A stretch of DNA of 64,000 nucleotides from Dermabacter sp. p3-SID358 (GTDB lineage: Bacteria > Actinomycetota > Actinomycetes > Actinomycetales > Dermabacteraceae): assembly GCF_025147465.1 (NCBI RefSeq), contig NZ_JALXOZ010000008.1, positions 32,913 to 96,912 on the forward strand. The letters run 5' to 3'. This document shows positions 8,512 to 16,564 of this stretch, piece after piece; within the stretch, counting starts at the first letter, position 1; every line of letters begins with the position of its first letter. A program made the translations under genes and the position numbers. The notes beneath the pieces were generated by a model. It worked only from the letters and a program-made list of their open reading frames with translations, did not search any database and had not been told where the DNA came from.

Positions 8512-10911
8512 CTAAGAGGAGTCACCGTCGGACCCCGACTCTCCCGAGCGTTCCCCGAGCCGGATCCCAAGCTGCTCAAACCGCGCTGATACCTCTTTGG
8601 CGATCCCGCTTGTAAACGTACGGGTGAGGTGGTTGTCGTCCATGTACACGTAGGCGTTGCCCTGGATCGGAGCGCAGCGATCTTCGGGGCAGATGAGGTC
8701 GCTGAGATCCATGCGGTAGAGCTTGGCACCGCTCTGCCCGGTCATGCCGTCGAGGGTTTCGCTCGGGTCGTTCGCAGCAAGTTTTGAGCCCAGGTCAGCC
8801 CCGCAAGCCTCGTCGGCGAGTTTCGGGTCGCCGCCCGCGTTGATCACGGTCTCGGCGCACGTGTACAGGCTCGTCGGCCAGCGCGGCGCATCGCGAACGG
8901 CGAGCACGTTAGCGCCTTTATTTAGGACGGCTTGGATGCCTTCGCGGGTGCCGTCGGGGACCTTTTCCCCGGTGCCCGTGGGCGTTGCGGACGTGGAGGT
9001 CATGAGCACGAGGTCGGGGTCGTGCTCATCGATGGCCTTCATGACCTGGTCGAAATAGCCCTTGCAGTACTCGCCTTCCGCAAGCATCGAATCTTCGCGG
9101 AACGTGCATGCATTCTTCGTGAAGTTGATGATCTGCCAGTTTTTCGCCTTCGCTTCGTCGAGAAGGGTGGGGATGAACTGGCGCGAGTGCGAAGATCCCA
9201 CCACGAGCACCGTCGCGTTCGTTTTCGCCTTGAGGGGCCGGAGGGTCTCGCACGGAATGTCTTTCGTGGCCGCGAGGGTGCCCGTGGGGTCGTCGCACAG
9301 GTGCGGGAGCTTGGGCCACTGGCCGTCCAGCTCAAAGCCCTTTGGGCTGAGGGTGTCGGGGTCGAAGGCCTCGGTGAGGGCGCGAGAGTCCTCGGGGGTG
9401 GAGGCAGTGATGGGGGTCGACGTTTGCAGGCTTGCAAGGTAGCCACGGAGACCAAATGCGCCGCCGAGAACGAGGGCGAGGCACGCGCCGATCACCGTGA
9501 GGGAGCGCCACCAGGGGGCACTCTTCCACGAGGGCTTACGAAAGCGCGAATCGACGAGTTTCGAGAGAATCCACGCGAGCACCATGCTTCCGGCGATGAC
9601 GCAGAGGCCGTCGAGCGCGCCGGCACGCTTTTGGCCGGAGTGGGCGAGCCAGAGGATGAGAATCGGCCAGTGTACGAGGTAAAGGCAGTAGGAGCTCGAG
9701 GCGAGAGTGCGGGGGAGCTTCATCGTGAGGATTCTGTCGAAGCCCCATGACGTTCTCGAGTACCCAGCAACGATGATGAGAGCTGCGCCCGCGAGCGGCC
9801 AGAGGGCTATCCAGCCGGGGAAAAGCCCCTGGACGTTGAGCACGAGGCCAAGCGAAACGAGAAGGGCGAAGCCCGCCCAGCCCGCGAGTGCACGTAGGGC
9901 TCGGTGACGTGGCACGGTTGAGGACCCGGGTCGGGCGGCACCGAGAAAGCGGTCGAGTGTGGGAAGAGCGAGCGCAAGAAGCGTCCCGCACGCGACCTCC
10001 CATGCGCGCGCGGGCGTGGAGAAGTAGGCGGCCGACTGGTGGGTTGCCGTGTAGTAGATCGAGAAAGCGAATGACGCGGCGGCGATCACGGCGAAGAAGC
10101 CGAATGCGACGCGGCGCGGGTGTGCACTCTTCTTTGCGGTAAACTTCGCGCCGATGAACAAGAGCGGCCACGTAAGAAACACTTGGCCCTGGAGAGAGAG
10201 GGACCAAAAGTGTTGAAGCGGCGAGGCGGTCGAGGCGTCGAGCGCGTAGTAGTCCACGCTCGTGATCGACAGCCAAATATTCTGCACGTACGTTGCTGAG
10301 GCGATTGCGTGAGAGATCACGGTTTGCCACGAGGATTCGGGCAGGAGGACGTAGCTCCCGAAGAGCGTGCCAAGGATTGCGACCGTGGCTGGTGGCATGA
10401 GCCTCGTGAACGTGCGTAGCCAGTACCGCACGGGGCCGAAGGGCTTTCGAGCGTCGAGGCGCCGGGCGAAAGAGGATCCGAGAAGGAACGCCGAAATGAA
10501 GAGGAACACGTCTACGCCGCCCGAAACGCGCCCGAGCCACACGTGGTACACAACGATCATGAACACGCTCACGGCGCGAAGTCCCTCGATTTCGGGGCGG
10601 AAGTGGGAGGGCTGGGCCTTCTTGGCGGAAGCGGCGGGTTGTGCGCTCTTTTCGGGGTCGGGGTCGGGGGAGTCCGACGCTTGCTCGGCGACCTGTGGCC
10701 CCTGGTACCACACGAACGGCTCGCCCGTGTCTTCGGCGGCACCCCACGCGGCAATGTCTTCGCTTTCGCGCTCCTCGGCTTCCTGCACCCAGGAGAAGCC
10801 ATCGAGGTCATCGAGGGCGGGATCTTGCGCGTCCTGGACGAAATCCTCGAGCGCAAAACTGGGGGCGCTTTCGCTTTTCGAAGGGGCACGGTGCCCGCGT
10901 GCGTTCGCCAT
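8512..10911 (-). CDS. Acyltransferase-3 / SGNH fusion protein with acidic N-terminal extension
   Basis: A 799-residue OafA-like enzyme that likely O-acetylates a surface glycan. Residues 1-103 are polar and acidic with no membrane segment. The acyltransferase-3 domain begins at FRPEIEGLRAVSVF (104) and contains VYHVWLG, GGVDVFLFISAFLLG and LQHFWSLSLQGQVF, with about ten helices to residue 530. The external SGNH domain has GSSHS (572-576, nucleophile Ser574) and the Asp-His end of the triad in DDNH (758-761). The ATG at 10911 has GGAAGGG five bases upstream; an open frame continues to 11106 but lacks a better start. It is divergent from tgt. Confidence 0.93.
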   Translation of the reverse strand: MANARGHRAPSKSESAPSFALEDFVQDAQDPALDDLDGFSWVQEAEERESEDIAAWGAAEDTGEPFVWYQGPQVAEQASDSPDPDPEKSAQPAASAKKAQPSHFRPEIEGLRAVSVFMIVVYHVWLGRVSGGVDVFLFISAFLLGSSFARRLDARKPFGPVRYWLRTFTRLMPPATVAILGTLFGSYVLLPESSWQTVISHAIASATYVQNIWLSITSVDYYALDASTASPLQHFWSLSLQGQVFLTWPLLFIGAKFTAKKSAHPRRVAFGFFAVIAAASFAFSIYYTATHQSAAYFSTPARAWEVACGTLLALALPTLDRFLGAARPGSSTVPRHRALRALAGWAGFALLVSLGLVLNVQGLFPGWIALWPLAGAALIIVAGYSRTSWGFDRILTMKLPRTLASSSYCLYLVHWPILILWLAHSGQKRAGALDGLCVIAGSMVLAWILSKLVDSRFRKPSWKSAPWWRSLTVIGACLALVLGGAFGLRGYLASLQTSTPITASTPEDSRALTEAFDPDTLSPKGFELDGQWPKLPHLCDDPTGTLAATKDIPCETLRPLKAKTNATVLVVGSSHSRQFIPTLLDEAKAKNWQIINFTKNACTFREDSMLAEGEYCKGYFDQVMKAIDEHDPDLVLMTSTSATPTGTGEKVPDGTREGIQAVLNKGANVLAVRDAPRWPTSLYTCAETVINAGGDPKLADEACGADLGSKLAANDPSETLDGMTGQSGAKLYRMDLSDLICPEDRCAPIQGNAYVYMDDNHLTRTFTSGIAKEVSARFEQLGIRLGERSGESGSDGDSS

Positions 10912-11023
10912 GTGCCCTTCCGGTTTCGTGAACGTGGAACGATACAGAACCTTACAGGGCAAACGCGAAGGTGCTATCCCGCCCGCGTCGACGGTGTGCG
11001 CTCTCTCGTGGGAAAATGGCCCA

Positions 11024-12283
11024 ATGAGCACGAGCGAGAAAGAGGGCGCAGGTTTCGACATTGTCGCGCGCCACGGTGACAAGGCCCGCGCGGGCGTGAT
11101 CCACACGCCGCACGGTGATATTCAGACCCCGGCGTTTATCCCGGTGGGGACCAAGGCAACGGTGAAATCGGTGCTTCCGGAGTCGATGGCGGGGCTTGGC
11201 GCGCAAGCGATCCTCGCGAATGCCTACCATCTGTATCTCCAGCCTGGCCATGAGCTCATCGACGGGGCCGGCGGGTTCGGTGCCTTCATGAACTGGCATG
11301 GCCCCACGTACACCGACTCGGGCGGTTTCCAGGTCATGAGCCTTGGCGCGGGCTTTCAGAAGGTGCTTTCCGAATCCTTTGCGGGAAATGACCGCGCGAG
11401 CACGCCTGATGGCACCGATCACGCGACGAAGAAAGGCAAGGAACGTCTCGCGCACGTGGACGACGACGGCGTGAACTTCCGCAGTTTTATCGACGGTTCG
11501 GAGCATCGATTCACGCCCGAGTTCTCCATGCAGATCCAGCACTCGCTCGGGGCAGACATCATGTTTGCGTTTGACGAGCTCACAACTCTCATGAATTCGC
11601 GTGGCTATCAAGAAGAAGCCCTCGAGCGCACGCGGTTGTGGGCCGAACGCTGCATCGCCGAACACAAACGCCTCACCGAGGAACGCGAAGGAAAGCCCTA
11701 CCAGATGCTGTGGGGCGTTATCCAGGGTGCGCAGTACGAAGACCTGCGGCGCAAGGCCTCGCGTGACCTCGGTGCCATGACCGTTGACGGCTGGCAGTTT
11801 GACGGTTTCGGCATCGGCGGCGCGCTCGAGAAGGAAAACCTCTCGACGATCGTTGGATGGGTGACCGACGAGCTGCCCGAAGAAAAGCCGCGCCACCTCC
11901 TTGGTCTTTCTGAGATGGATGACCTTTTCGCGGGCATCGCCGCGGGAGCGGACACGTTCGATTGCGTTTCCCCGTCACGTGTCGCGCGCAACAGCGCCGT
12001 GTATACCGCACGGGGCCGCGTGAACCTCACGGGTTCGAAGTACCGCACGCAGTTCGCCCCAATCGACGAGAGGTGTGACTGCTATACGTGCACCCACTAC
12101 ACCGCCGCCTACATCCACCATCTTTTTAAGGCGAAGGAAATGCTGTCGTCGACCCTGTGCACGATCCACAACGAGCGCTTCGTTGTGCGTCTCGTCGAGG
12201 AGATTCGCGGGGCGATTTCGAGCGGCGACTTCGAGGCACTTCGTGAGGAGCGCACGGGCGCCTACTACGGCGAGTACCGCTAG
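11024..12283 (+). CDS. tgt: tRNA-guanine transglycosylase
   Basis: The enzyme exchanges the wobble guanine of GUN-anticodon tRNAs for a queuosine precursor. The 419-residue protein carries TDSGGFQVMS (Asp98 of the active site), GVIQGAQYEDLR, FGIGGALEKE, the SPSRVARNS stretch, and the C-terminal zinc site CDCYTCTHY together with LCTIHN. The ATG at 11024 gives the usual N-terminus; the frame is open further upstream to 10367 but that part is antisense to the acyltransferase gene. jetA begins only 35 bp after the stop, so read-through transcription into jetA is likely. Confidence 0.96.
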   Translation: MSTSEKEGAGFDIVARHGDKARAGVIHTPHGDIQTPAFIPVGTKATVKSVLPESMAGLGAQAILANAYHLYLQPGHELIDGAGGFGAFMNWHGPTYTDSGGFQVMSLGAGFQKVLSESFAGNDRASTPDGTDHATKKGKERLAHVDDDGVNFRSFIDGSEHRFTPEFSMQIQHSLGADIMFAFDELTTLMNSRGYQEEALERTRLWAERCIAEHKRLTEEREGKPYQMLWGVIQGAQYEDLRRKASRDLGAMTVDGWQFDGFGIGGALEKENLSTIVGWVTDELPEEKPRHLLGLSEMDDLFAGIAAGADTFDCVSPSRVARNSAVYTARGRVNLTGSKYRTQFAPIDERCDCYTCTHYTAAYIHHLFKAKEMLSSTLCTIHNERFVVRLVEEIRGAISSGDFEALREERTGAYYGEYR

Positions 12284-12318
12284 GTCGGGCCCTGTTTCGA
12301 TAGTGTTGAGGCGTGAGT

Positions 12319-13812
12319 GTGAGCGATCTTCAATCCTTCGGCGGGCACAGCGCGGCTGAGCGAGCCGAGGCCTACGAGCGTCTTCGCCGCATGTCCACGT
12401 GGCGGCTACTTTCCGCAACGAAGGCGCCCGCAACCCTCGCGATTTTGCAGACCGTTTTTCCCGCGGGCGACCGTCGGCTTGATCGATCGGAGCTTGTGGC
12501 GCGCGTGGCGAGCCACCTGGATCTGCTACGAGGCGATGATGATGTCCAGCGCGGAGCCTCGGACTACGTTGATGCGTGGGTGCGAGAAGGCTACTTGACT
12601 CGGCGCGACGACCCCACGACAGTCGAGACGACCTTCGAGCTTTCCGTCTCGACTGTCGAAGCGATCGGCTTTATCTCTTCTCTCGAGGAGCATCGCCCCA
12701 CCACCACTGAATCGCGCCTCACGCTCGTCATGCAGCAATTCGAGCGCCTCGCTGAAGACACCGAGGGCGACCTGGACGTGCGCCTTCGCGGGCTGCAGCT
12801 ACGCCGCGCGCAAATCGAGCGGGAAATTCAGGCGCTGAGCGAGGGTGAGCTCATGCTGCCCCCAGCAGAACACTCCGCGGAGCGTCTTCGCGACATCCTT
12901 CAGGTGGCCGACGAGCTTAGCGGTGACTTCCTTCAGTACCGCGAGGATCTTCGCGCAGTTGACCTGAACCTTCGCGAGCAGATTCTCTCGCCCGAGGGTT
13001 CGCGCGGCGAGGTTCTCGAGCAGCTGCTCGCGGGAGACGATCTCCTCGGCCAGTCCAAAGTGGGCAAGACCTTCACGGCGTTCTTCCGGATGCTCAATGA
13101 TCCGAAGCTCAACGAGCGCGCCCAGGACCTCGTGGACCGCCTGCTGACGCGGGACTTCACTCGAAATCTCACGCGCCGTGAGCGCGATCGCCTCGCGAAC
13201 GTGTTCAGCGACCTTTACGAGCCGGCGCAAGAGGTGCTCGACGTCAAGACTGAGTTATATCGGTCCCTTGCGCGCTTCGTGCGCAGCCAGGATTTCCGCC
13301 AGCACCGCGTGCTTCTCGATCTCCTCCAAGAGGCGCAAGGCATCGCCCTTTCGCAAAAGGACACCGTGAGCCACCGCAGGGTCGAGAGTATTGACCTGGG
13401 TCTCTCGCGCTCGCAGATGAACTCCGTCGCGCAGTATCTCCTCAAGGACCCGAGCGATCCGGGAGTGCCACCTGAAGCGGAGGTCCACGATGCCTCACGC
13501 CTGAGCGTCGAGGTACTCGACGAGCTTGTGCGCACCAACGACATCGATCTCGTGGGTCTCTCTTCATCCGTCAACGACGTCGTTAAGGTGAAGGGGCAAG
13601 CGAGTATCGGTCAGGTCGTGCGAGAGCAGGGCGCTCCGCAAGGTCTCGCGAGCATTATCGGGCTCATGTTCCTTGCGACGGCACACGCCAGCGCGCGCGA
13701 AGGAGACACGGAGATCGTTCGCTGGCGCGAAGACGCGCTCGAGGGAGCCGGAACCGATTATGTGGCGCGAGTACCGGCGTTCTTCTTCCTCAGCGAGGTG
13801 CCTGAGCCGTAG
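12319..13812 (+). CDS. jetA: JetA/MksF-like protein (DUF3375), kleisin-type subunit of a Wadjet system
   Basis: This 497-residue protein matches DUF3375: a winged-helix N-terminus (YERLRRMSTWRLLSATKAPA), the family block TTTESRLTLVMQQFERLAEDT, then LRRAQIEREIQALSEGE and a long helical remainder. In Wadjet (JetABCD) and MksBEFG complexes this is the kleisin subunit bridging the SMC heads. The GTG at 12319 has GAGG seven bases upstream; the GTG at 12313 is too close to it. Unusually, it is cut off from jetB by about 2 kb carrying three inverted membrane-protein genes, and its 3' end overlaps the last of these by 23 bp. Confidence 0.88.
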   Translation: MSDLQSFGGHSAAERAEAYERLRRMSTWRLLSATKAPATLAILQTVFPAGDRRLDRSELVARVASHLDLLRGDDDVQRGASDYVDAWVREGYLTRRDDPTTVETTFELSVSTVEAIGFISSLEEHRPTTTESRLTLVMQQFERLAEDTEGDLDVRLRGLQLRRAQIEREIQALSEGELMLPPAEHSAERLRDILQVADELSGDFLQYREDLRAVDLNLREQILSPEGSRGEVLEQLLAGDDLLGQSKVGKTFTAFFRMLNDPKLNERAQDLVDRLLTRDFTRNLTRRERDRLANVFSDLYEPAQEVLDVKTELYRSLARFVRSQDFRQHRVLLDLLQEAQGIALSQKDTVSHRRVESIDLGLSRSQMNSVAQYLLKDPSDPGVPPEAEVHDASRLSVEVLDELVRTNDIDLVGLSSSVNDVVKVKGQASIGQVVREQGAPQGLASIIGLMFLATAHASAREGDTEIVRWREDALEGAGTDYVARVPAFFFLSEVPEP

Positions 13813-14422
13813 GAGCCACGGCGGGCAGCACCGCACTCTTATGCCTCGCCGTGGAGACGGCGATGCCGGCAATCAGCATCGCGATGAAGCGCACCACGTC
13901 GAAGACAAATGGCGCGAGGACGAGCGGGTAGGTGAAGTACGAAAGCTTCTCGAAGGCCTTCGAGCCGATGCTTCCAAGCGTGCGGGCACTTTCTTGGAGA
14001 GCGGGGAAAAGGGACAAGAACCAGGGGCCGAGGACCACGCCCCAGACTACGGCGTTGAAAACGAGACCCACCCCGAAAACGATGGCGGAAATCTTTCCGA
14101 ATCGTGCGGCACCCGGCGTGGGGCAGTGTTTGATCGCACGGATGACTGCTGGCAGGGATGCGAGAATAAGCGCGTTTGCAGCGAGCGCCGCGACAACGCA
14201 CACGAGAACCGAGCGCACGACCGTGAAAAAGAGAGTGTTGACGCCTCTGAAGGCGGGCATCGTGTTCGGGGGGTCCTCGATGAAAATCGGGAAGACGAGA
14301 AGGACGAGAGCGACGCCGGGCGCGAGGAAGAGGAGAGCAAGGGCGATCGAAGAGAGAACCACCCATACGCGCGCAAGGTCACGATGGTCGCGTTTCGAGT
14401 GCATGGTTGACGACATGGTCAC
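13790..14422 (-). CDS. Four-helix membrane protein, paralogue 1 of the cassette inside the Jet locus
   Basis: I do not recognise the family. The 210-residue protein has four hydrophobic helices at about 20-48, 66-92, 110-137 and 162-190. After helix 1 comes FPIFIEDPPNT, and in helix 4 FDVVRFIAMLIAGIAV; both are shared with the two neighbouring proteins, so the three are paralogues. It ends in a basic, Ala/Pro-rich tail. Its GTG at 14422 overlaps the stop of the upstream paralogue (GTGA), with AGGAGG ten bases before it. It is the last gene of a three-gene unit reading towards jetA. Confidence 0.85.
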   Translation of the reverse strand: MTMSSTMHSKRDHRDLARVWVVLSSIALALLFLAPGVALVLLVFPIFIEDPPNTMPAFRGVNTLFFTVVRSVLVCVVAALAANALILASLPAVIRAIKHCPTPGAARFGKISAIVFGVGLVFNAVVWGVVLGPWFLSLFPALQESARTLGSIGSKAFEKLSYFTYPLVLAPFVFDVVRFIAMLIAGIAVSTARHKSAVLPAVAPTAQAPR

Positions 14423-15006
14423 GGTGCTTCAACCTCCTGCGGCGATGATTGTGTGCGGTACACCCGAATTCCGGCGAAGAGGAGATAGACAAATCTCGCG
14501 ATGTCGAGGAGCGGGGGGATCACGAAAGCGGCGAGCAAGAAAGGCACCGCAACGTTTCGTGCAGCCTCGCTGTTTGACGTCACCGCCTCGAGAACATTCA
14601 TCACCACGAGGTAGAGCACGACGAACACGATGAAGCTGAGAACCACGAAAATGGGGCCCAGCACGAAGTAGATGAGCGAATGAATGTTCTTTTGGCGAAC
14701 CTTGCGGGTGCACCGCTTGAGAGCGGTGTAGGCAAAGGGGAAGGAGAAAAGAGCGAGAAGGTTCGCACCAACTATCCCGATGATGAGGAGAGTGGCGACC
14801 GATTTCAGGTATTCCACGAGAGAATCGAACTGCTGTGCGTAGATGGCCACACTCCCGGCGCTCTCGGGTAAGGGCGAGGCGGGATCGTCGAACGAGAAGG
14901 TGAAAAGAATAATCGGCAGCAGGGGGATCATCACCAGTGCGAGCGCGCTGAAAAGGATCCACAGCGCCGCGGGGCCGCGATGAGAGGGGGGCGCCTGTAC
15001 AGCCAC
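14419..15006 (-). CDS. Four-helix membrane protein, paralogue 2 of the cassette inside the Jet locus
   Basis: Family not recognised. The 195-residue protein has four helices at about 14-38, 60-92, 105-135 and 155-182. The two conserved cassette motifs are present as FSFDDPASP after helix 1 and LLDIARFVYLLFAGIRVY in helix 4. Between helices 2 and 3 lies a basic loop (LKRCTRKVRQKN). The start is a GTG at 15006 with GGGAGG four bases upstream. It sits 13 bp downstream of paralogue 3 and overlaps paralogue 1. Nothing enzymatic was seen; a pore, sensor or scaffold are all open possibilities. Confidence 0.85.
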   Translation of the reverse strand: MAVQAPPSHRGPAALWILFSALALVMIPLLPIILFTFSFDDPASPLPESAGSVAIYAQQFDSLVEYLKSVATLLIIGIVGANLLALFSFPFAYTALKRCTRKVRQKNIHSLIYFVLGPIFVVLSFIVFVVLYLVVMNVLEAVTSNSEAARNVAVPFLLAAFVIPPLLDIARFVYLLFAGIRVYRTQSSPQEVEAP

Positions 15007-15019
15007 GGTACCTCCCTAA

Positions 15020-15691
15020 CTAGGTGAAAGGTGATGTGCGTAACTCTACGGTACCGGAATGGCGCGCTGGAAGATCCGACGGTTGCCCGGCCTCTATCGA
15101 TACCCGTGGAGCGGGCCGAAGCTCGGAGTCGTACGCCACGAATCCCGCGAAGACCATGACGGCGAATCGCACGAGATCGATCGCCAAAGGGACGATGAAC
15201 GCTCCGAGGAACAGCATGGACTTGATGCCCTCCCATTCCACTCGAACCGTTCCGGTTGCCGGGTCCATTGCGACCTCGCTTGGCAGATTCCAGAAGATCC
15301 CCACAAGAGTCACGGCGCTCGCAACCTCGAGGAGCGGCCCGACGACGAAGAAGATGATCGCCGCGGCAGCGAACCACATCCGCCCCGTACGCTCCAATCG
15401 CGTGAGAGCCGTAATCGCGAATGGAATTGCGGTGAGACCGGCGAGATTGCCCGCGCCGAGAAAGGCAGTGAAGATCAGCGCAGCAACGAAGATATGCGCG
15501 ACGATGTCATTGAGACCGCCGAGCGGGGAATGAGTTCCCGGCGGATCAGGAACGTGAAAGGGAAAAAGTGCCATGAACACCGGAGGGGCGATCGGTGCTG
15601 AAAGCGCGCAGACAAGGGCGATCGAGGCGAGAACGATCCACACCCGCGCGGGTATTCGAGGATCTGCAACGGTTGGCTTGGATGCGGTCAC
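15020..15691 (-). CDS. Four-helix membrane protein, paralogue 3 of the cassette inside the Jet locus
   Basis: Family not recognised. The 223-residue protein starts at a GTG (15691) with GAAGGAG upstream; the frame is open to 15844 but that extension has no conserved sequence and would overlap jetB. Helices lie at about 14-40, 62-92, 104-132 and 158-185. The shared motifs appear as FPFHVPDPPGT and AIDLVRFAVMVFAGFVAY, and a loop with RLERTGR follows helix 2. It is the first gene of the inverted cassette and shares a 141-bp upstream region with the divergent jetB. Confidence 0.85.
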   Translation of the reverse strand: MTASKPTVADPRIPARVWIVLASIALVCALSAPIAPPVFMALFPFHVPDPPGTHSPLGGLNDIVAHIFVAALIFTAFLGAGNLAGLTAIPFAITALTRLERTGRMWFAAAAIIFFVVGPLLEVASAVTLVGIFWNLPSEVAMDPATGTVRVEWEGIKSMLFLGAFIVPLAIDLVRFAVMVFAGFVAYDSELRPAPRVSIEAGQPSDLPARHSGTVELRTSPFT

Positions 15692-15832
15692 GGCGGCTCC
15701 TTCGACTGGCGCAAGGTGACGCCTCGAGCCTATGGAGGATGGCGTGGATACGGAGTCACGCGCCCGAGAATTGTGGATAACTCTCGCATGGCCGGTAGGC
15801 TGAAGGGCGTGGAAAACGAGGAGGGCTCGCGC

Positions 15833-16564
15833 ATGCGTGAACACGAGGAGACAGCCGATGGCGCCGCCACGCCCGAGACGATGTCGGGTATCGAAAGCGA
15901 CGACTGGGCACTCGCAAGCGACGACGAAGACCTCACCTACGCCGGCTCAACCGGGGGCGCGCTCGTGGATGACTCCCGCCGCGTCCTCGTCGCTCTCCTC
16001 CAAGGCCCCTACCTTGACGGCCGCCGCGACCCGCAGCGTTACGGCCAACTCCTTCGCGATCGCGCCTACATCGAGCAGCGCCTTGCCGACATGTTCCTCG
16101 ACCTTGTTCTCGACGACGACGCGCAGGTCGCGTTTGTGCGTCAAAGCGAGGACGACCCCGACGCCCCGAAACTTCTTCGCCGACTCACCGGTCTCAACCG
16201 GCTCGATACCGTCCTTCTCCTCGTGCTGCGCCAGCACCTTCTCACGCAGTCCTCGCGAGGGCAGCGCGCGGTCGTGAGCGAAGCGGAGCTCCTCGCGAAC
16301 ATCGCCCCCTACCGCCGATCGACCTCGACCGACGAAGCGGGTTTCGCAAAAGACATTCGATCCTCGATTGCAAAAATTCAGCGCGCGGGCCTCCTTGAAG
16401 AACAGGGCGACTCCTTCGAGGTCTCGCCCGTGCTCAAACTCATGATCAACCCCGATACCGCGCGCACCTTCATCGATCTCTACGAGCGTGCGGGTGACGA
16501 CGTCACGGGTGCCGCAAACGCGCTTGACGATTCCCGCGCCACAACCGAAGGACAGGCCGAATGA
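15833..16564 (+). CDS. jetB: JetB/MksE-like protein (DUF4194), KITE-type subunit of a Wadjet system
   Basis: The 243-residue protein has an acidic N-terminus of about 45 residues, then the DUF4194 core: RRVLVALLQGPYLD, RYGQLLRDRAYIEQRLADMF, LNRLDTVLLLVLRQHL, and a winged-helix end with IAKIQRAGLLEEQGD. In Jet and Mks complexes this subunit binds the kleisin. I chose the ATG at 15833 because GAGGAGGG lies seven bases before it; ATG 15788 and GTG 15809 are weaker. Its stop overlaps the jetC start (ATGA), the normal jetB-jetC linkage. The gene is divergent from the membrane cassette. Confidence 0.88.
   Translation: MREHEETADGAATPETMSGIESDDWALASDDEDLTYAGSTGGALVDDSRRVLVALLQGPYLDGRRDPQRYGQLLRDRAYIEQRLADMFLDLVLDDDAQVAFVRQSEDDPDAPKLLRRLTGLNRLDTVLLLVLRQHLLTQSSRGQRAVVSEAELLANIAPYRRSTSTDEAGFAKDIRSSIAKIQRAGLLEEQGDSFEVSPVLKLMINPDTARTFIDLYERAGDDVTGAANALDDSRATTEGQAE

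Noticed and set aside
11006..11023. Earlier starts for tgt in the open frame from 10367
   Set aside because: The upstream frame is antisense to the acyltransferase start and the family N-terminus fits the ATG at 11024.
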